DNA from: Cylicocyclus nassatus
Taxonomy: Eukaryota; Nematoda; Chromadorea; Rhabditida; Strongylidae
Assembly: GCA_958299035.1 (NCBI GenBank)
Contig: CATQJL010000326.1
Span: 4,974,232-5,038,231 of the forward strand
Direction: 5' to 3'
Length of the DNA: 64,000 nt
Position 1 is the first letter of the stretch. The number at the start of each line of letters is the position of its first letter. Shown one piece after another: positions 38,231 through 49,976 of this stretch. The position numbers and the translations under genes were made by a program. Below the pieces are notes generated by a model, which saw only the letters and a list, made by a program, of their open reading frames with translations, was not told the DNA's origin and made no database searches.

Positions 38231-38779
38231 GTACTCTGCGTTGATACCACTGCTNNNNNNNNNNNNNNNNNNNNNNNNNNNNNNNNNNNNNNNNNNNNNN
38301 NNNNNNNNNNNNNNNNNNNNNNNNNNNNNNNNNNNNNNNNNNNNNNNNNNNNNNNNNNNNNNNNNNNNNNNNNNNNNNNNNNNNNNNNNNNNNNNNNNNN
38401 NNNNNNNNNNNNNNNNNNNNNNNNNNNNNNNNNNNNNNNNNNNNNNNNNNNNNNNNNNNNNNNNNNNNNNNNNNNNNNNNNNNNNNNNNNNNNNNNNNNN
38501 NNNNNNNNNNNNNNNNNNNNNNNNNNNNNNNNNNNNNNNNNNNNNNNNNNNNNNNNNNNNNNNNNNNNNNNNNNNNNNNNNNNNNNNNNNNNNNNNNNNN
38601 NNNNNNNNNNNNNNNNNNNNNNNNNNNNNNNNNNNNNNNNNNNNNNNNNNNNNNNNNNNNNNNNNNNNNNNNNNNNNNNNNNNNNNNNNNNNNNNNNNNN
38701 NNNNNNNNNNNNNNNNNNNNNNNNNNNNNNNNNNNNNNNNNNNNNNNNNNNNNNAAGCAGTGGTATCAACGCAGAGTAC
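38231..38779. other. Assembly gap flanked by SMART adapter sequence
   Basis: 500 Ns at 38255-38754. The 25 bases to the right begin AAGCAGTGGTATCAACGCAG and continue AGTAC, which is the SMART template-switch/PCR primer. The left border (38231-38254) is its reverse complement. These bases are library artefact and not genome; open frames running through the Ns are meaningless. Confidence 0.97.
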
Positions 38780-38982
38780 TGGCACTTCATAAAAGACATA
38801 CTCTAGCTTGACTATAGCTCATACTCCCGTATTTGAGAAGATAAATGTCCTAAGGTATTGACACAATGAGGCTGTGAATCGCTCTCAAGTGATCACAGAG
38901 CACAAAGTATAGTGTATTGTAGTGGAAGTTCGGTACTCGTATTCGAATGACTTAGGTGCTTCTGCCTTGGCGGTTCGTAAAG

Positions 38983-41900
38983 CTATTGCTTGACATTTTT
39001 CATTTTTTTAGCCTCTTGTATTGAATCACGGATGAAGTTCAAAACGACACCATATGCTGGACTAGAACGTTCGGATGGCTTGCATACATTATGATGCGCC
39101 TGAGGTAAGTGACAAATAATTAAAAAAACTTCCAAGTAGTATTAGTGAACTAACCTCCTCTATGTGGTAAACGGCACCTCTTTCATATACAGCAGATTGT
39201 GTCGGAACGACTATACCTCTGGCCCTACCTGCAAAATTTATGATCATTTTCGAGAATATCTATTTTGAGATACAGAGGATTTCTAGATCGGATATCTCCC
39301 AGAGTAAGCATCACATACAAAACTATACTCTGCAAAACCTCCAACCCTATGCCAGGCAGCTCTGATGTCATATCAAAGCTTGATCGTGCATTTAATTACT
39401 TGGAGATGTGCTACCAATCTGCTGCGAGAAATGTTGCAAAGCAAGGGGACCACATAGATAGCAATGACAATGAAAGTTGGACTATGAGAGAGAACAAAAG
39501 TTTGAACCCACCGATGAGATTTGACAGCTTTGTTTCAACCATGCTTACGATCACGGGAACATTATCACTGATAGGGACAAAATCCTCGTTAAGCTTAACG
39601 ATGATTCTATTAGCTAATACAGAACCGCTGAGTTGCACTTAATTTACCTTTTTGTTCACAGCATTTTCCTCATATAGTAGCAAAACATCTTGAGATGGAT
39701 GCAATATAGAATAACCCCAAGCCGCTATCGGAGATCCACGATGAGGCGTCGCAATGAATAGTATGCCGACCTGAACAATTCAAAACACACTTAGATGTAA
39801 GTACGGTAGTATTCGGAAAACAAACCGTTTTAGCGGCTAAATTCGGAAGGTCTAAAAGTAGGCGTTTTGCTAGCAAACCACCAAGGCTGTGGCATATGAA
39901 TATTATAGGCCTTCTACCAACTCCTGCAGCTTGTAGCTGATGTTCGAAGCGATTGGCTCTAACCTGGAACACGACATTTGATAAAACACCAAACTGTGAC
40001 AGTGACAGTCACATGCGATAGTATATCAAAGATAATGAAGAGTATGAGACGAAAGTGCCACACAATTTTTACTCTTCTCTCCTCCCAGTTCGAGAAACTA
40101 CAGTAATATGGATAGCACCGAAGTACATTATAACTAGATTTCCAAGAGACATTCTTGTGCATCTTTACGTCAATATAATGTTCACAGTAACCATAAATGA
40201 TGAGCATGCTTACCTCCAAGCTTTCCATTGTCCCTGTGAAATGCATGAGATACGATGGATAATCTAAGCCAAGAATTCGCATGGGCTCCGCTATATCCAA
40301 ATGTAACCAGTCCTCAAAAAAACTTGCTCCATTGAAGACCCCGAGATGCTAAGTATCTCAGAAAATAACAAACCTTCGGCCAGCAGTTGGAAACAACATT
40401 ACTCGAGTGATCCTTCTGACGCCACGTAAAGGCCACCCCACCTCTTAAACCATGAATCAAAACAATATCAACCTGAATGCAGAAAGTGATTCGGCTAAAA
40501 CATGTAACAGATCCACGCTCACTAAAGGTTCCCTGTCCGGCAAGAATAATTCGTAGATATCAGATCGTAGCTGGTAGTCAACTGCACCCAATGTACTCAA
40601 AGCATTCTGACAGATCTGAATATTTACTTCAATTAATGTATCGAGCCAGAAAAGTTATGCCATGCAGAGATGCTTCAGAAAGAAGACTACTCAAAGATTT
40701 ATATATTCCAAGTTGTCAAACCTTATGAGAGATCAATCTTTCCTCCAGAGTTCTCCCGTGCACAACCATTGAAGCGAGAAGAGGTAACCATTCTGAAGAA
40801 AAAAAAATAGAATGTCACTATAACCATTGGAATCATCGACTGACCTGATGTGAAGATTGAGATCGCATACGATGGATTATTGAGAGCAACATTTGAAAGC
40901 GTCTTCAATGCAAGGATTGCTAACTCTTTGTTAATATCGCGAAATCGTTTGTACATCAAGTACAAGAGCTGTACAACTTCAGTGCCGATTTCCTTCGAGT
41001 CGAAAGGAATCTAGACCATCATAATCACAGCAAAAATATAAACGTGGTTTATGTCACACCTCTGTCCTGACATATATAAGGCGCAGCAGCTGTAACAGTC
41101 TAAACACTTGACTCGGATGGTACGTAAACCATCCTTCAGCACATGCAAGATCTTCTTCAGGGCAAGCTACTCTGAAGACTATATTCAGGCAATCGAGCAC
41201 CCATTAATTGTGGCGAAATTCTTGAAAACACACCTATTCAGCCAAGCTATGCGATCCTCCCAAACTGGACCAAGATCGAACTAAACGAGAACTAATTAGA
41301 GAACATATCAATAGTACCATTCTCAGTATAACTAAAGCTGATACTCTCATCAATGTCCTAACATAAGCTGACTAACAGCCACACAAAGATATGAAAACTT
41401 TCTGTTGAAAAAGCTGTTCTCACAAAAAAAAACCACACACCTTGCTCAAAAGGGAAGAAAACGTTGGGTCGTCCTCATCATAAGTGTACTTAGTGACCGG
41501 AACATGCTCACATAGATCAGAGCCACGAAGAGCAAGGACTCCAAGAGCTGTAGGGCTCAAGGAGCACACAAAAGAGTTATCTGTAACACCAAACAAATGG
41601 GATGAGTTCTGGACTGGAAAGCAGAGAATACGACGATCCTTTACAACAAAAGTCCAAAGTTTACAGCACTTTTAATGACACCTTACAAAACACAAAGTAA
41701 ACCTGACATTGAAGAACAACACGGTCTCAATCACTCTGCCGATGAGATCGAATAATACAACCCCATTCAACCCCTTTCGGAGATAAATGTACATAAACAG
41801 TGTTTGGTGTTTGAAATCTGGAGAGCATCCTATCACCATGTAGTCCAACGACAGAAGAAAGAACATTTTCTTCTTTTATACACTAGCCACAAGGATCTTT

Positions 41901-42194
41901 TGAATTCGAAGAGAAGAAAGTAGATTACGTGCCTGGTTTTATATGCTGAATGAAACGAAGTGCCTCCAAAGCATTCACATTTGCATTGAGCGAAGCAACT
42001 GCTTCTTCAACCGTTCGGATACCGAAAGCACTTGGCGAGCTGGAGTCAAAATACGACCGATAAGCTGAATATATGGCGCTGAAAGCGACCTGTTTGTTTC
42101 GGAGAATGTGTCAATAATGCGGATTTACATAGGTGTAAAAACTTACGATATAGCCACAGAAGGCACTATGTAACGAGCCATATTTCCGAATCAT
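38983..42194 (-). CDS. serac1: SERAC1-like mitochondrial serine-active-site protein
   Basis: Human SERAC1 is an alpha/beta-hydrolase-fold protein at mitochondria-ER contacts, involved in phosphatidylglycerol remodelling. Exons that join in phase: 42147-42194, 41929-42089, 41441-41638 or 41668, 41232-41280, 41060-41178, 40845-41010, 40722-40792, 40523-40606, 40374-40472, 40214-40312, 39826-39963, 39648-39770, 39512-39593, 39155-39228 and 38983-39099. One exon starting at 41817 (NTVYVHLSPKG) has an unresolved 3' end. The basic N-terminus MIRKYGSLHSAFCGYI fits a mitochondrial anchor. Middle exons look ARM-like (ELAILALKTLSNVALNNPSY). The hydrolase part has VDIVLIHGLRGG (oxyanion region), ICHSLGGLLAKRLL (nucleophile Ser), FIATPHRGSPIA, and AHHNVCKPSERS with the likely catalytic His. 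The gene converges on MFSD12-like paralogue 2. Confidence 0.88.
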
Positions 42195-42985
42195 TAAGGT
42201 TGTTGTTTGTTTTAAATGGACAGCTGTGATGCTCCAGTCGAATCAGTGTGGGCAACATCAACTGGAGCAGTATTGTTGGAGAGGCTCGCAGAAAAAACAC
42301 CGGGTTGCTGGCTCGAATGGAATCATAAATTGACTCTCTAAATTTCAAAGGACACATGCACTGGACTACTGAAACATTTAGAAATGCCGAGCTTTGCAAG
42401 CTTTTTTTAGAGGTAACGCTTTCATCTCAACAACAGTTTACTTTGAAAATAAAAAATGTAAACAACGGAACAACAACAACACCTGAGATGGTGGGTTGTG
42501 CTAAGGCAAGAGATTCTATTCACAGATCATTTCAGCCACGAGAAAAAACAACATGAAATTCGGAGAAAAAAGGCGAAAAAGCATGATATGGTACAGCAGA
42601 ATAAATACGTTAATGTACGATCTACACGATCAGAGATATACTTGTCTTGATGTTTTTTGTTTGGGATTTGCAAATCCAAAAAACTCAAGTCTAGCGACTT
42701 TAGCTTTCTTTCTTCACCATCCCGTTACCATACTGATAGACAATCTACAAGCGATATATTGCACGCAGAGACTGGGTGCCATTGCGAACCTTGTCGGCGT
42801 CTTTCAGTCCAGAGAAATGCCTCTCGTCTCATGTCTCTTCTGTCTTACTTGCGCGCAACAGCTTGCAGTCTCTGCATGTGAAGAATGGTCCATACACGCA
42901 CACAGAACTCAAAAATTTAGAGTGAGATATGATTTACAGGATGTAGAGAGAGTGACACTTTTTATGATCCCCTGCTGTCAGAACA
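42195..42985. other. Gap between SERAC1 and the His-rich gene
   Basis: About 0.8 kb with no supported exon. A 151-codon plus-strand frame (42553-43008) has no recognised motif and overlaps nothing conserved. Both flanking genes are on the minus strand, so this should include the SERAC1 promoter and the 3' UTR of the His-rich gene's neighbour side. Confidence 0.5.
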
Positions 42986-45900
42986 CTACTTATGCGGAGC
43001 ATGCTTAGTGGGGCTGTCACCATGACTATGCGAACCGTGATAATGTCCATGGGTTTGCTTCTTATCCGGACTGTCACCATGACTATGCGAACCGTGATGA
43101 TGTCCATGGGTTTCCTTCTTATTCGGGCTGTCACCATGACTATGCGAACCGTGATGATGTCCATGGGTTTGCTTCTTATCCGGACTGTCACCATGACTAT
43201 GCGAACCGTGATGATGTCCATGGGTTTCCTTCTTATTCGGGCTGTCACCATGACTATGCGAACCGTGATGATGTCCATGGGTTTGCTTCTTTTCCTCGGT
43301 CCTGGGTGATCTTCCAAGCTCGCGATTCTGATGAGACTTGTTCTCCGAGTGTTTACCATCTTTCTTCGCTTCAGTCGGCGTAGACAAGGGAGAATTTTCG
43401 TCAGTTTTCTCGTTTTCTTCGAGGGTAGTAGATAGCCTGCGCGGGTAGTATGGTGTAGGAGGTCTAACAGGACTTGTCTTCACTACACGGTAATATGGTG
43501 TGGGAGGTCTATTTTTGATTGATCTGAAACGTCTCTCTTTATGATATTTGCGGGGTTCGTCACTTTCTTCAGGTGGCGTGGAATTTCCCTTCTCGTAATC
43601 CTTGGGAGGTTTGAGATCTTCATGATGTTTCCCGTCATTGTGATGAGTTCGCTTTTTGCTGGGAGACTTAGGAGACTTGTCGGGGTTTTTGGGTGAACCT
43701 GCCTTCTGAGAATGTCTGCTGTCGTCGTGTTCCTTGGAGTTTTGGAAAGACTTCGTGTGTCGAGGATGTGTATTTAGTTTTTTCCCGGCTTGGAAATTAG
43801 TCCCTTCGGTGGAATAGTTAGGCGACTTCGTCGTCTTCTGATGTTGATGTTGATGGTGTTTCCTCTCGTTATAGTAGTACTTAGAAGCTGCCTTCTCCTG
43901 GGAATGATTAGAAGTTTTGCCATGCCAAACGTTCCTGGTAGAATTTCCCTTTCCAGAATGTCTTGAAGCTCTCCAGTAACCAGAATGCTTAGGAGTTTTG
44001 TCCTCCGAGCGCTTGAGAGGCTTTTCGGTTTCTCCAGAATGTTTGGAAGGACCTTCTCCAGCTGGCTTCGTGCCTTCCTGCGAGTGCTTCGAAGTCCTTT
44101 CCCTGTCATCATGTTTGTGTGATTTCCCGTCCGAATTTTTAGGATGTCCAATCTCAAAAGGATGCCTTGGAGTCTTTATCGCTTGATCGCTGCTGCTGCC
44201 ATGATCCTTGCGAGACCTCTTATGCTTGCGCTTCCTATGACGTCTCTTGTGCCCGATCTCGTCAGGATGCCTGGGAGTTTTCAAGACTTGGCTGCTTCCG
44301 TCTCCGTGCTCTTGACTGCTTGCGCCTCCTATGAACGGATCGCTAGCTGAACTGTAAGTTGTGGTGATCGTGCTGGGACCGGTGAGCACCGAATCAGATT
44401 CAAAGCTGTAGCTAGTCGTGACACGCTCACTTCTCTTTGAGCTAGAACTCTTTGGATTTCTTCCTTTTCTTCCTCCGCCATTCCTCTTCGCTTTATGATT
44501 GTCCAGCTCTGGCATCTTAGTCGCATCTTTCTCCCGGGTGGAGCTTCCTTCCTGTCGTCTGCGGGGGTATACATCCACTCTGTCGCAGCTTTTCTTTGCA
44601 GGATTACCTCTACGCTCATTTCTTCCTTCTTTTTCTCTAACACTCTCACTCGAACGCTTATCAACTTGTTTTTTGTACTCATTTCTCTGATGGTTATCTC
44701 TTCTCCTATAGTCGTTCCTCCGATCATAGCCATATTTGTAGCTATCAACTCTTCTGGGGTACATTCTGTGGAATTCTCTCTTCTTAGGCGAAGCATCTAA
44801 AACAAGGAAAGTGAGAAAAGCATGTCGTACTAGTCTGTAAATTACACAAAATGTGAGTAATACACAGGTTTTGGTGCAACTTCACCAAAGAGTTTCATGT
44901 GGCATGCTAGTCAGGTGAACAGTCTGTTTCGATGACGTTGCGCGCGCGCCTCGAGTTTGCGCAGACACCTCGCCTGAAGCTTGCGCCGCCGTGTGTGGAC
45001 ATATCCTCTGGGCATTTTGCCACCCTTGGGATGCGAAAGACTGGCAGGAGAAGAAGGAGCGCTTGAAGGGTATAGTCGCACACGCAATGCAAGCTCCAAA
45101 CAAGGTGTCGTGCAAATCTGAGCCGCTGGTGCAAACGACACTGTCATTGTGACAGCCTGTACGGTATTACTTCAGTGGAATGTTTTTTGCGATTACAGTG
45201 GGCATAGGGTGACGGTGGACGTGTTTAGCCTGTTCATCATGTGTCTGATAATCGCTCGCATTGTAGAAGCGTTCGAAGCAAAAGAATCTCACTAAATGTA
45301 TTAGTCGTGATCACCATGCTAAAGACCCTTCTCAAATCTATAAAGGTTTGTCATTTTGATACTTCCGCGCATTCCCACCGTAGTCACTAAAGAAGGTGTT
45401 ATTGTGCGAAATAGATGTGGAATTCAATTAGCATGCCAGTGAACCGCTTTGGAAAGTTGACACAACCGTGATTTTTCATTTTGGGTTAACTAGAGTAGTA
45501 CCTCGTGTCTCGAATTCGCGTTTGGGACGATCAGATCTTTCTCTACGATCAGTCCGCTCACTGCGATAAGTTTGAATTTTGCGATCAGTTGGCTCTTTGC
45601 GATCAAATCTCTCTTGGTGCTTTTTCTTCTTCTTTCCATCTTCACTGCTGCTATTCAGTTCTCCTTCTTCTTTAGTCAATGTCTTCAACGCCAACGACAT
45701 CAGCTAAAAAAGTGATAAGAGTTGCAATGCGGCTGTCTTAACCCGTAAGCGTTCGCGCAAAAATCAACTTTGATAATATAATACCTTCCCAGTGGCTAAC
45801 ATATAAAAGCTCATGTCGCTTTCGTAAGGCTTTGCATTCTGGTAGTCCTTTTTGAACTGTTCAACAGGGTCGTCAATTTCTTGTTCCTTGATGGATGGCA

Positions 45901-46050
45901 CCAGCTTCTGCCAACTTTCGCTCTTTCTCTACAAAAATGTAAACTTCAGCGATTTCGAAACAATAAGAAACTTACCTTTACAGTCTTCTTCTCGCTTTGA
46001 ATAGCGGTTTCCACAAGAAAATTGACAAGATCTTCGCTCATATCATCCAT
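42986..46050 (-). CDS. Basic low-complexity protein with His-rich tandem repeats
   Basis: Not recognised by family. Four exons join in phase: 45976-46050, 45785-45928, 45502-45703 and 42986-44796, giving 743 residues. The N-terminus is ordinary globular-looking sequence (MDDMSEDLVNFLVETAIQSE, then DPVEQFKKDYQNAKPYESDM). It is followed by Lys/Glu/Arg-rich stretches, a very long Arg/Ser/Lys-rich disordered part with two PPTPYY copies, and at the C-terminus five 19-residue repeats of the form HGHHHGSHSHGDSP plus KKET or KKQT. There is no signal peptide or membrane helix. The composition suggests a nuclear or RNA-associated scaffold or a metal-binding tail, but that is a guess. CTATTTCAG near 46107 upstream of the ATG may be a trans-splice acceptor. 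Confidence 0.85.
43014..43298 (-). repeat. 57-bp coding minisatellite, five units
   Basis: Units begin at 43014, 43071, 43128, 43185 and 43242, exactly 57 bp apart (19 codons). Odd and even units differ at the same codons (KKQT...D versus KKET...N), so the array behaves as a 114-bp higher-order repeat. It encodes the C-terminal His-rich tail. Confidence 0.92.
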
Positions 46051-46522
46051 GATTGCAGCGGAGATGAAATTGCGCACTTAGTCCAAGTCGTCTACAGTGG
46101 TGTAGCTGAAATAGGGAGTCTATAATCCCACTACTTTTCATTTAGCAGGGCATTATGGAAGAAAAAACATGGAACAACACAAAACAAACAATTACACACC
46201 TTAATGGACTCTACTTGTAGCGTGAATATTCGAATTGGCTTCTGGCATGGCGCCAAGTCAAGAGGGAGTGCTGAACATGTCGAGACAAGAAGCAACTGAT
46301 TGGAAGTGATTGGAAGTGCTTCACTCTAAGATTTTGATTCCATAGTGAATAGTTGACGGTGTACCTTATAGTATGAGTTTTTTCCACTCATGTCAGTTTT
46401 TCCTTCTTTTCATACTGTCTTACTATACTGTAGCTGGACATCCGCATGTGTTTTGTTTTGGTTTCAATTCCTACTGTTGTATATTTCGTGGAAAGTTAGG
46501 GTAATTTCAGGATCGGCGTGTC

Positions 46523-46705
46523 ATGCAGAAAGATCATCGAAGCTTTCTCGATCAAGCCACAAATATTTCATCCTCGGTGCGCAAAATGGCATTCGACGGG
46601 ATTATCTACACTCTACGGGCATTCTCAGTTACTACGGCCGTCCATTATCTTTTTCCTTTGTTAGACATGGAAGCTGTTGGAGTTGTGAGGTCATTCGAAT
46701 TGTAA
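46523..46705 (+). CDS. Possible small exon or gene, unrecognised
   Basis: A 60-codon open frame beginning MQKDHRSFLDQATNISSSVR and ending in FEL, preceded by a good acceptor (GGTAATTTCAG at 46500-46510). The composition is protein-like, but there is no known motif and no confident partner exon. It lies between the divergent His-rich gene and the spacer before the GPCR. It could be chance. Confidence 0.25.
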   Translation: MQKDHRSFLDQATNISSSVRKMAFDGIIYTLRAFSVTTAVHYLFPLLDMEAVGVVRSFEL

Positions 46706-46845
46706 TGATTTTTGGATTTTTAGAAGTAAGATCAGTATCGTGAGAGATTGTCTTATTTGACGTCTAACAACTTTGTTTGGGACTGGTTTGCTCCAAGTCT
46801 TTGGCAAAATGACAATGTTTCAAACATTCCCACACATTCATTCAT

Positions 46846-47064
46846 CTAGCTGGGCACACTTTTGGCTTGATCAAGTTTCTTCCTTCGCTTCAATTTCCGG
46901 CCGCGGTGAACATCAAGCAGTTTTAGTTCCTGGAGCAAAATGACGTTCTCTAGAGAGCTTTGATAATGTCTGAAAAGATTATTCATTTTTGTGCATGCTG
47001 TAAGCTTCCATTTTCTTCGAACATTTGTTGTATGAAACATGTCGTCGAATTCACTCTCAGCCAT
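46846..47064 (-). CDS. Possible small basic protein, unrecognised
   Basis: A 72-codon frame from MAESEFDDMFHTTNVRRKWK to a basic C-terminus (GRKLKRRKKLDQAKSVPS). The charge pattern is more gene-like than most spurious frames here, and the frame stays open a few codons upstream. No family was recognised and no splice partner found. A MITE begins 170 bp upstream. Confidence 0.3.
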   Translation of the reverse strand: MAESEFDDMFHTTNVRRKWKLTACTKMNNLFRHYQSSLENVILLQELKLLDVHRGRKLKRRKKLDQAKSVPS

Positions 47065-47233
47065 GTCGATCCACCTCTTGATCAAATATCTTATTGGCGA
47101 TAAGCTTCAGTTTTGACGAAGGATTTGCTCAGGTAGTGTTTGCATTGGGTTTGAGCTCTTCTGTGAGCCCATCATGCCCTTAGTCCAGTGAAATGTTTGG
47201 ACTATACTGGCTCGAATTGGAGGATGTGTAGTA

Positions 47234-47449
47234 CAGTCGAGTAGACTTTCCGTTCAATTTAGTGTGCTTGCACTGCAGGTAAAATGCGGTAAAATTTGCG
47301 CGTTAACAGTTAGCTACGCCTGTGATGCCGGTTAGTTGCGCGCGCAAAATTCCAGCATTACTGGCGTGGCTATTTGTTCACTCGCAAACTTTACCGCATT
47401 CTAATTGCAGTGCAAGCACACCATATTAAGCGAGAAATCTACTCGACTG
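47234..47449. mobile_element. TA-targeting MITE, about 216 bp
   Basis: Ends CAGTCGAGTAGACTTTCCGT and the reverse complement of CAGTCGAGTAGATTTCTCGC, flanked by TA on both sides. Same family as 17483-17692, sharing GCTTGCACTG and AAAATGCGGTAAA near both ends. No coding content. Confidence 0.88.
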
Positions 47450-48282
47450 TAGATGGCATTGTAACTTCCGGTGGTACGCCTATATGGATGAATCTGTGGT
47501 TGAGATTAACGCGATTAATCAGGTAACCAGCCAGAGGATTGAAATTGCTGTTTGGGAACTTTCACAGTATAAATCGCCAAGTTGAATGTGTCAAGATGAA
47601 CATTACTTTGCATGTGAACCGGAGAATTTTTAGATTTTTTTGAAGTGATAATCCAGTGTAAAATTTCGAACAGGTAACCCTCACAAAGATATCATGCACT
47701 ATACTTCACATTCGCATGCATACTACTCGTTTGTTGAATAAAGAGAATATCCGATTCAGTTTGAAATGCAATCACTAGCAGCGTTTCTTATTTGACTTTG
47801 GGTATCAGAATTTTTGATATATTTGCCATTGACGAGCATCTTACGCAAATATTTTAGTCATCTATCAATGACAATTTCTGCAACAGTGCTAAACCACCGG
47901 TAACGATGCTACGTCATATTCATCTCTACTCTAATTATTTATACGTTATTATTCAGTTTCCCCGTTTTCCCCATATCTAATGTGAGAGGTCGATCATAGA
48001 CTGAAATGATGAATTTGTAGAGCAATTTCCGCTTCCACAAGAGCATTGCAACGTTTCAAGTGGACTCGATCGCCTTGATTACTGCGCTTATGACCGGACT
48101 CGATCAGCATCTGGGATGACGTGCACTCGTCATCCTATAGTAAACCATTCGTTCACATCTTGAACGGACCTTTTTTTCCGCTCTTTTGACTGCTTCAGGT
48201 TTTTTGTCTTTTTTTCGGTATTGGGATGAAAGAATCTCATTTTTCACGCAACTCAATCGGAATGTATTTTGATTAAAGAGTA

Positions 48283-48502
48283 GGTATTTTGGAGATTCCG
48301 AAAATTTTTTTGGGATGCTTCCGAAAATTTTTGTGGGCCCATGACCCCGTAACTTTTTTTTACAAGGCTAATTTGAGTTTTTAAAAATTTTCAAAAATTT
48401 ATTTTAATCATTTACAAGTATAAACAAGTCACTTGCACATTCTTATAACCCATATAATCAACTTTCAAAAATTTCGCGACCCATTCCCGGGGGGGGGGGG
48501 GT
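48283..48502 (-). repeat. Poly-C-flanked repeat, copy C, inverted
   Basis: Reverse complement of the family at 20690-20990: it contains GTGGGCCCATGACCCCGTAA and TTTCAAAAATTTCGCGACCC, ending in a poly-G run at 48489-48502. The far end is degraded. Confidence 0.65.
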
Positions 48503-49976
48503 GTATGAATAAATAAATATAAATAGTAATGCATTAGATACGAATTCCTATAAAATATTCTTCTCCCAAAAAGTAACTGTCGTCAGAAGGCAGTGCTATC
48601 GGCAGTTGCCCTGTAAATTAGTGTTGCTTGGGCTTTTTTTCTTCAATAATCTAAGAAGATCCGAAATTTTGATCAGCGGTGCTTATATCCAGGCGTCTCA
48701 TCTATGAATTTTTAAGTGTGAGAAAAATCAGCAAGCCTTAGGTAATGTCATCCCATAAATCACAAGTGGACGAAGAACTGAACCATCTTTACCTTTATTC
48801 AATGCTAGCATGCATACCCAAGAGTTTGGAAAGAGCCGTCCCTTTGCTGAGTGCGAGTTTCTAGAAAAAATCACGTTTATAAAATAGTCTGAAGTAGACA
48901 AAATTCACTTCAAAAATGCCCATAAATTTCAACTCTAGTAGTTAGACCTGAAATTGGAATAAAGATAAATGACGCCGCTCCAGGCTTTAAAGTCAATTAA
49001 TTTTCTCAATGTTAACCGTATTTTGCTTTTAGGGGTAACTTTGCTAGTGCCCCTTCAATGCTTTTCCATCACTTAACCAACGATCAAGATCAAATATTCT
49101 CCACACCACTTGCCAAAATTTCCGCTCGCAGTGAAATTTGAGACTAGCAGAGTAATGCTACGCATTTAGAGATGACTATGTGCAAATCCTGGGCTAGACG
49201 CGATTGTCCAAAATGTTTATGATATTTGTTGAGTGCATTATTTTTTTTTCGTTGGCCCTATCTATTATGAAAAAAATCATAAATTGAAAGAAGAAATCCG
49301 TAGGTCGGTGCCTGAGGCATGCTTTTTGACGAGTCTTGTATCTTTTGATTCAGCGAGCAGATCTGAATTTCCTTGTTGAAAATGACAACGTACTCGGTTA
49401 GCATTCTTTATTTTTTTTTACCACTTACCAGACTTTCGAGTTTTGGCTTATTCTATGAAATTTGGGTAGGACTCCTAATTCCTGCAATTCAAATCTTTCT
49501 ATTTGTTTGGGACTTTACCAATATGTTACACAATGCTAGTCATATGTGACAGACAAGTAAAATGAATTTGGAATTGCATCTTTCGCCAAATTCTGCAGAC
49601 TATTTTTTTGTCACAGTTAAATTATGCCTTTGAAATAGAAGCTAGACCTGAAAGGCTCTAAAATGTTAGACCGTTCCTTTACTGATCTACCGCAGAAACC
49701 ACTTGTTTGTTTCAAAAACTCTTGTTTCAAATATTGAACCATAGCTTAATAATGTTTACGAAAACAGATTCAAAAGGAGGAGAAGTTCAGAACAAAAACT
49801 GCAAAACTCTTGTGGCACTGTGAGCGATCGGAACCTTAGATAAGCTTGAAATTATAAATAAAAGATGTTCTCAATGCCCCAAATTATTTGGACCTTCATC
49901 AGCTACTACACTCGTTTGAGAAAGTCTGCATACATCTCTAGAGAATATAAGCTATCTGTGTATTCTAGAACGTTAA
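48503..49976. other. Upstream region of the GPCR gene
   Basis: No exon was recognised. It probably includes the GPCR promoter. GTATTCTAG ending at 49968 is a possible trans-splice or intron acceptor just before the first coding exon. Confidence 0.45.

Larger units (their letters stand above)
30901..39177. repeat. Large tandem duplication, copy 2
   Basis: Matches copy 1 (16021-26212) in order and orientation. It contains the second MFSD12-like gene and continues without a break into complete SERAC1, so it is probably the parental locus on that side. It carries a hAT-like insertion (35954-37719), an assembly gap (38255-38754) and a private stretch of about 218 bp at 33190-33407. Confidence 0.9.

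Noticed and set aside
38113..38799. Long open frames across 38113-38799
   Set aside because: They consist mostly of Ns plus adapter sequence at an assembly gap.
39265..39642. 125-codon plus-strand frame
   Set aside because: Lies antisense to two confirmed SERAC1 exons (39512-39593 and its neighbours).
42992..43309. Plus-strand frame of 105 codons with repeats (MRTVMMSMGLLLIR)
   Set aside because: Antisense of the 57-bp coding repeats; a unit length divisible by three keeps all frames open.
44882..45147. Three overlapping minus-strand frames
   Set aside because: GC-richer segment inside the third intron of the His-rich gene; none joins the flanking exons in phase.
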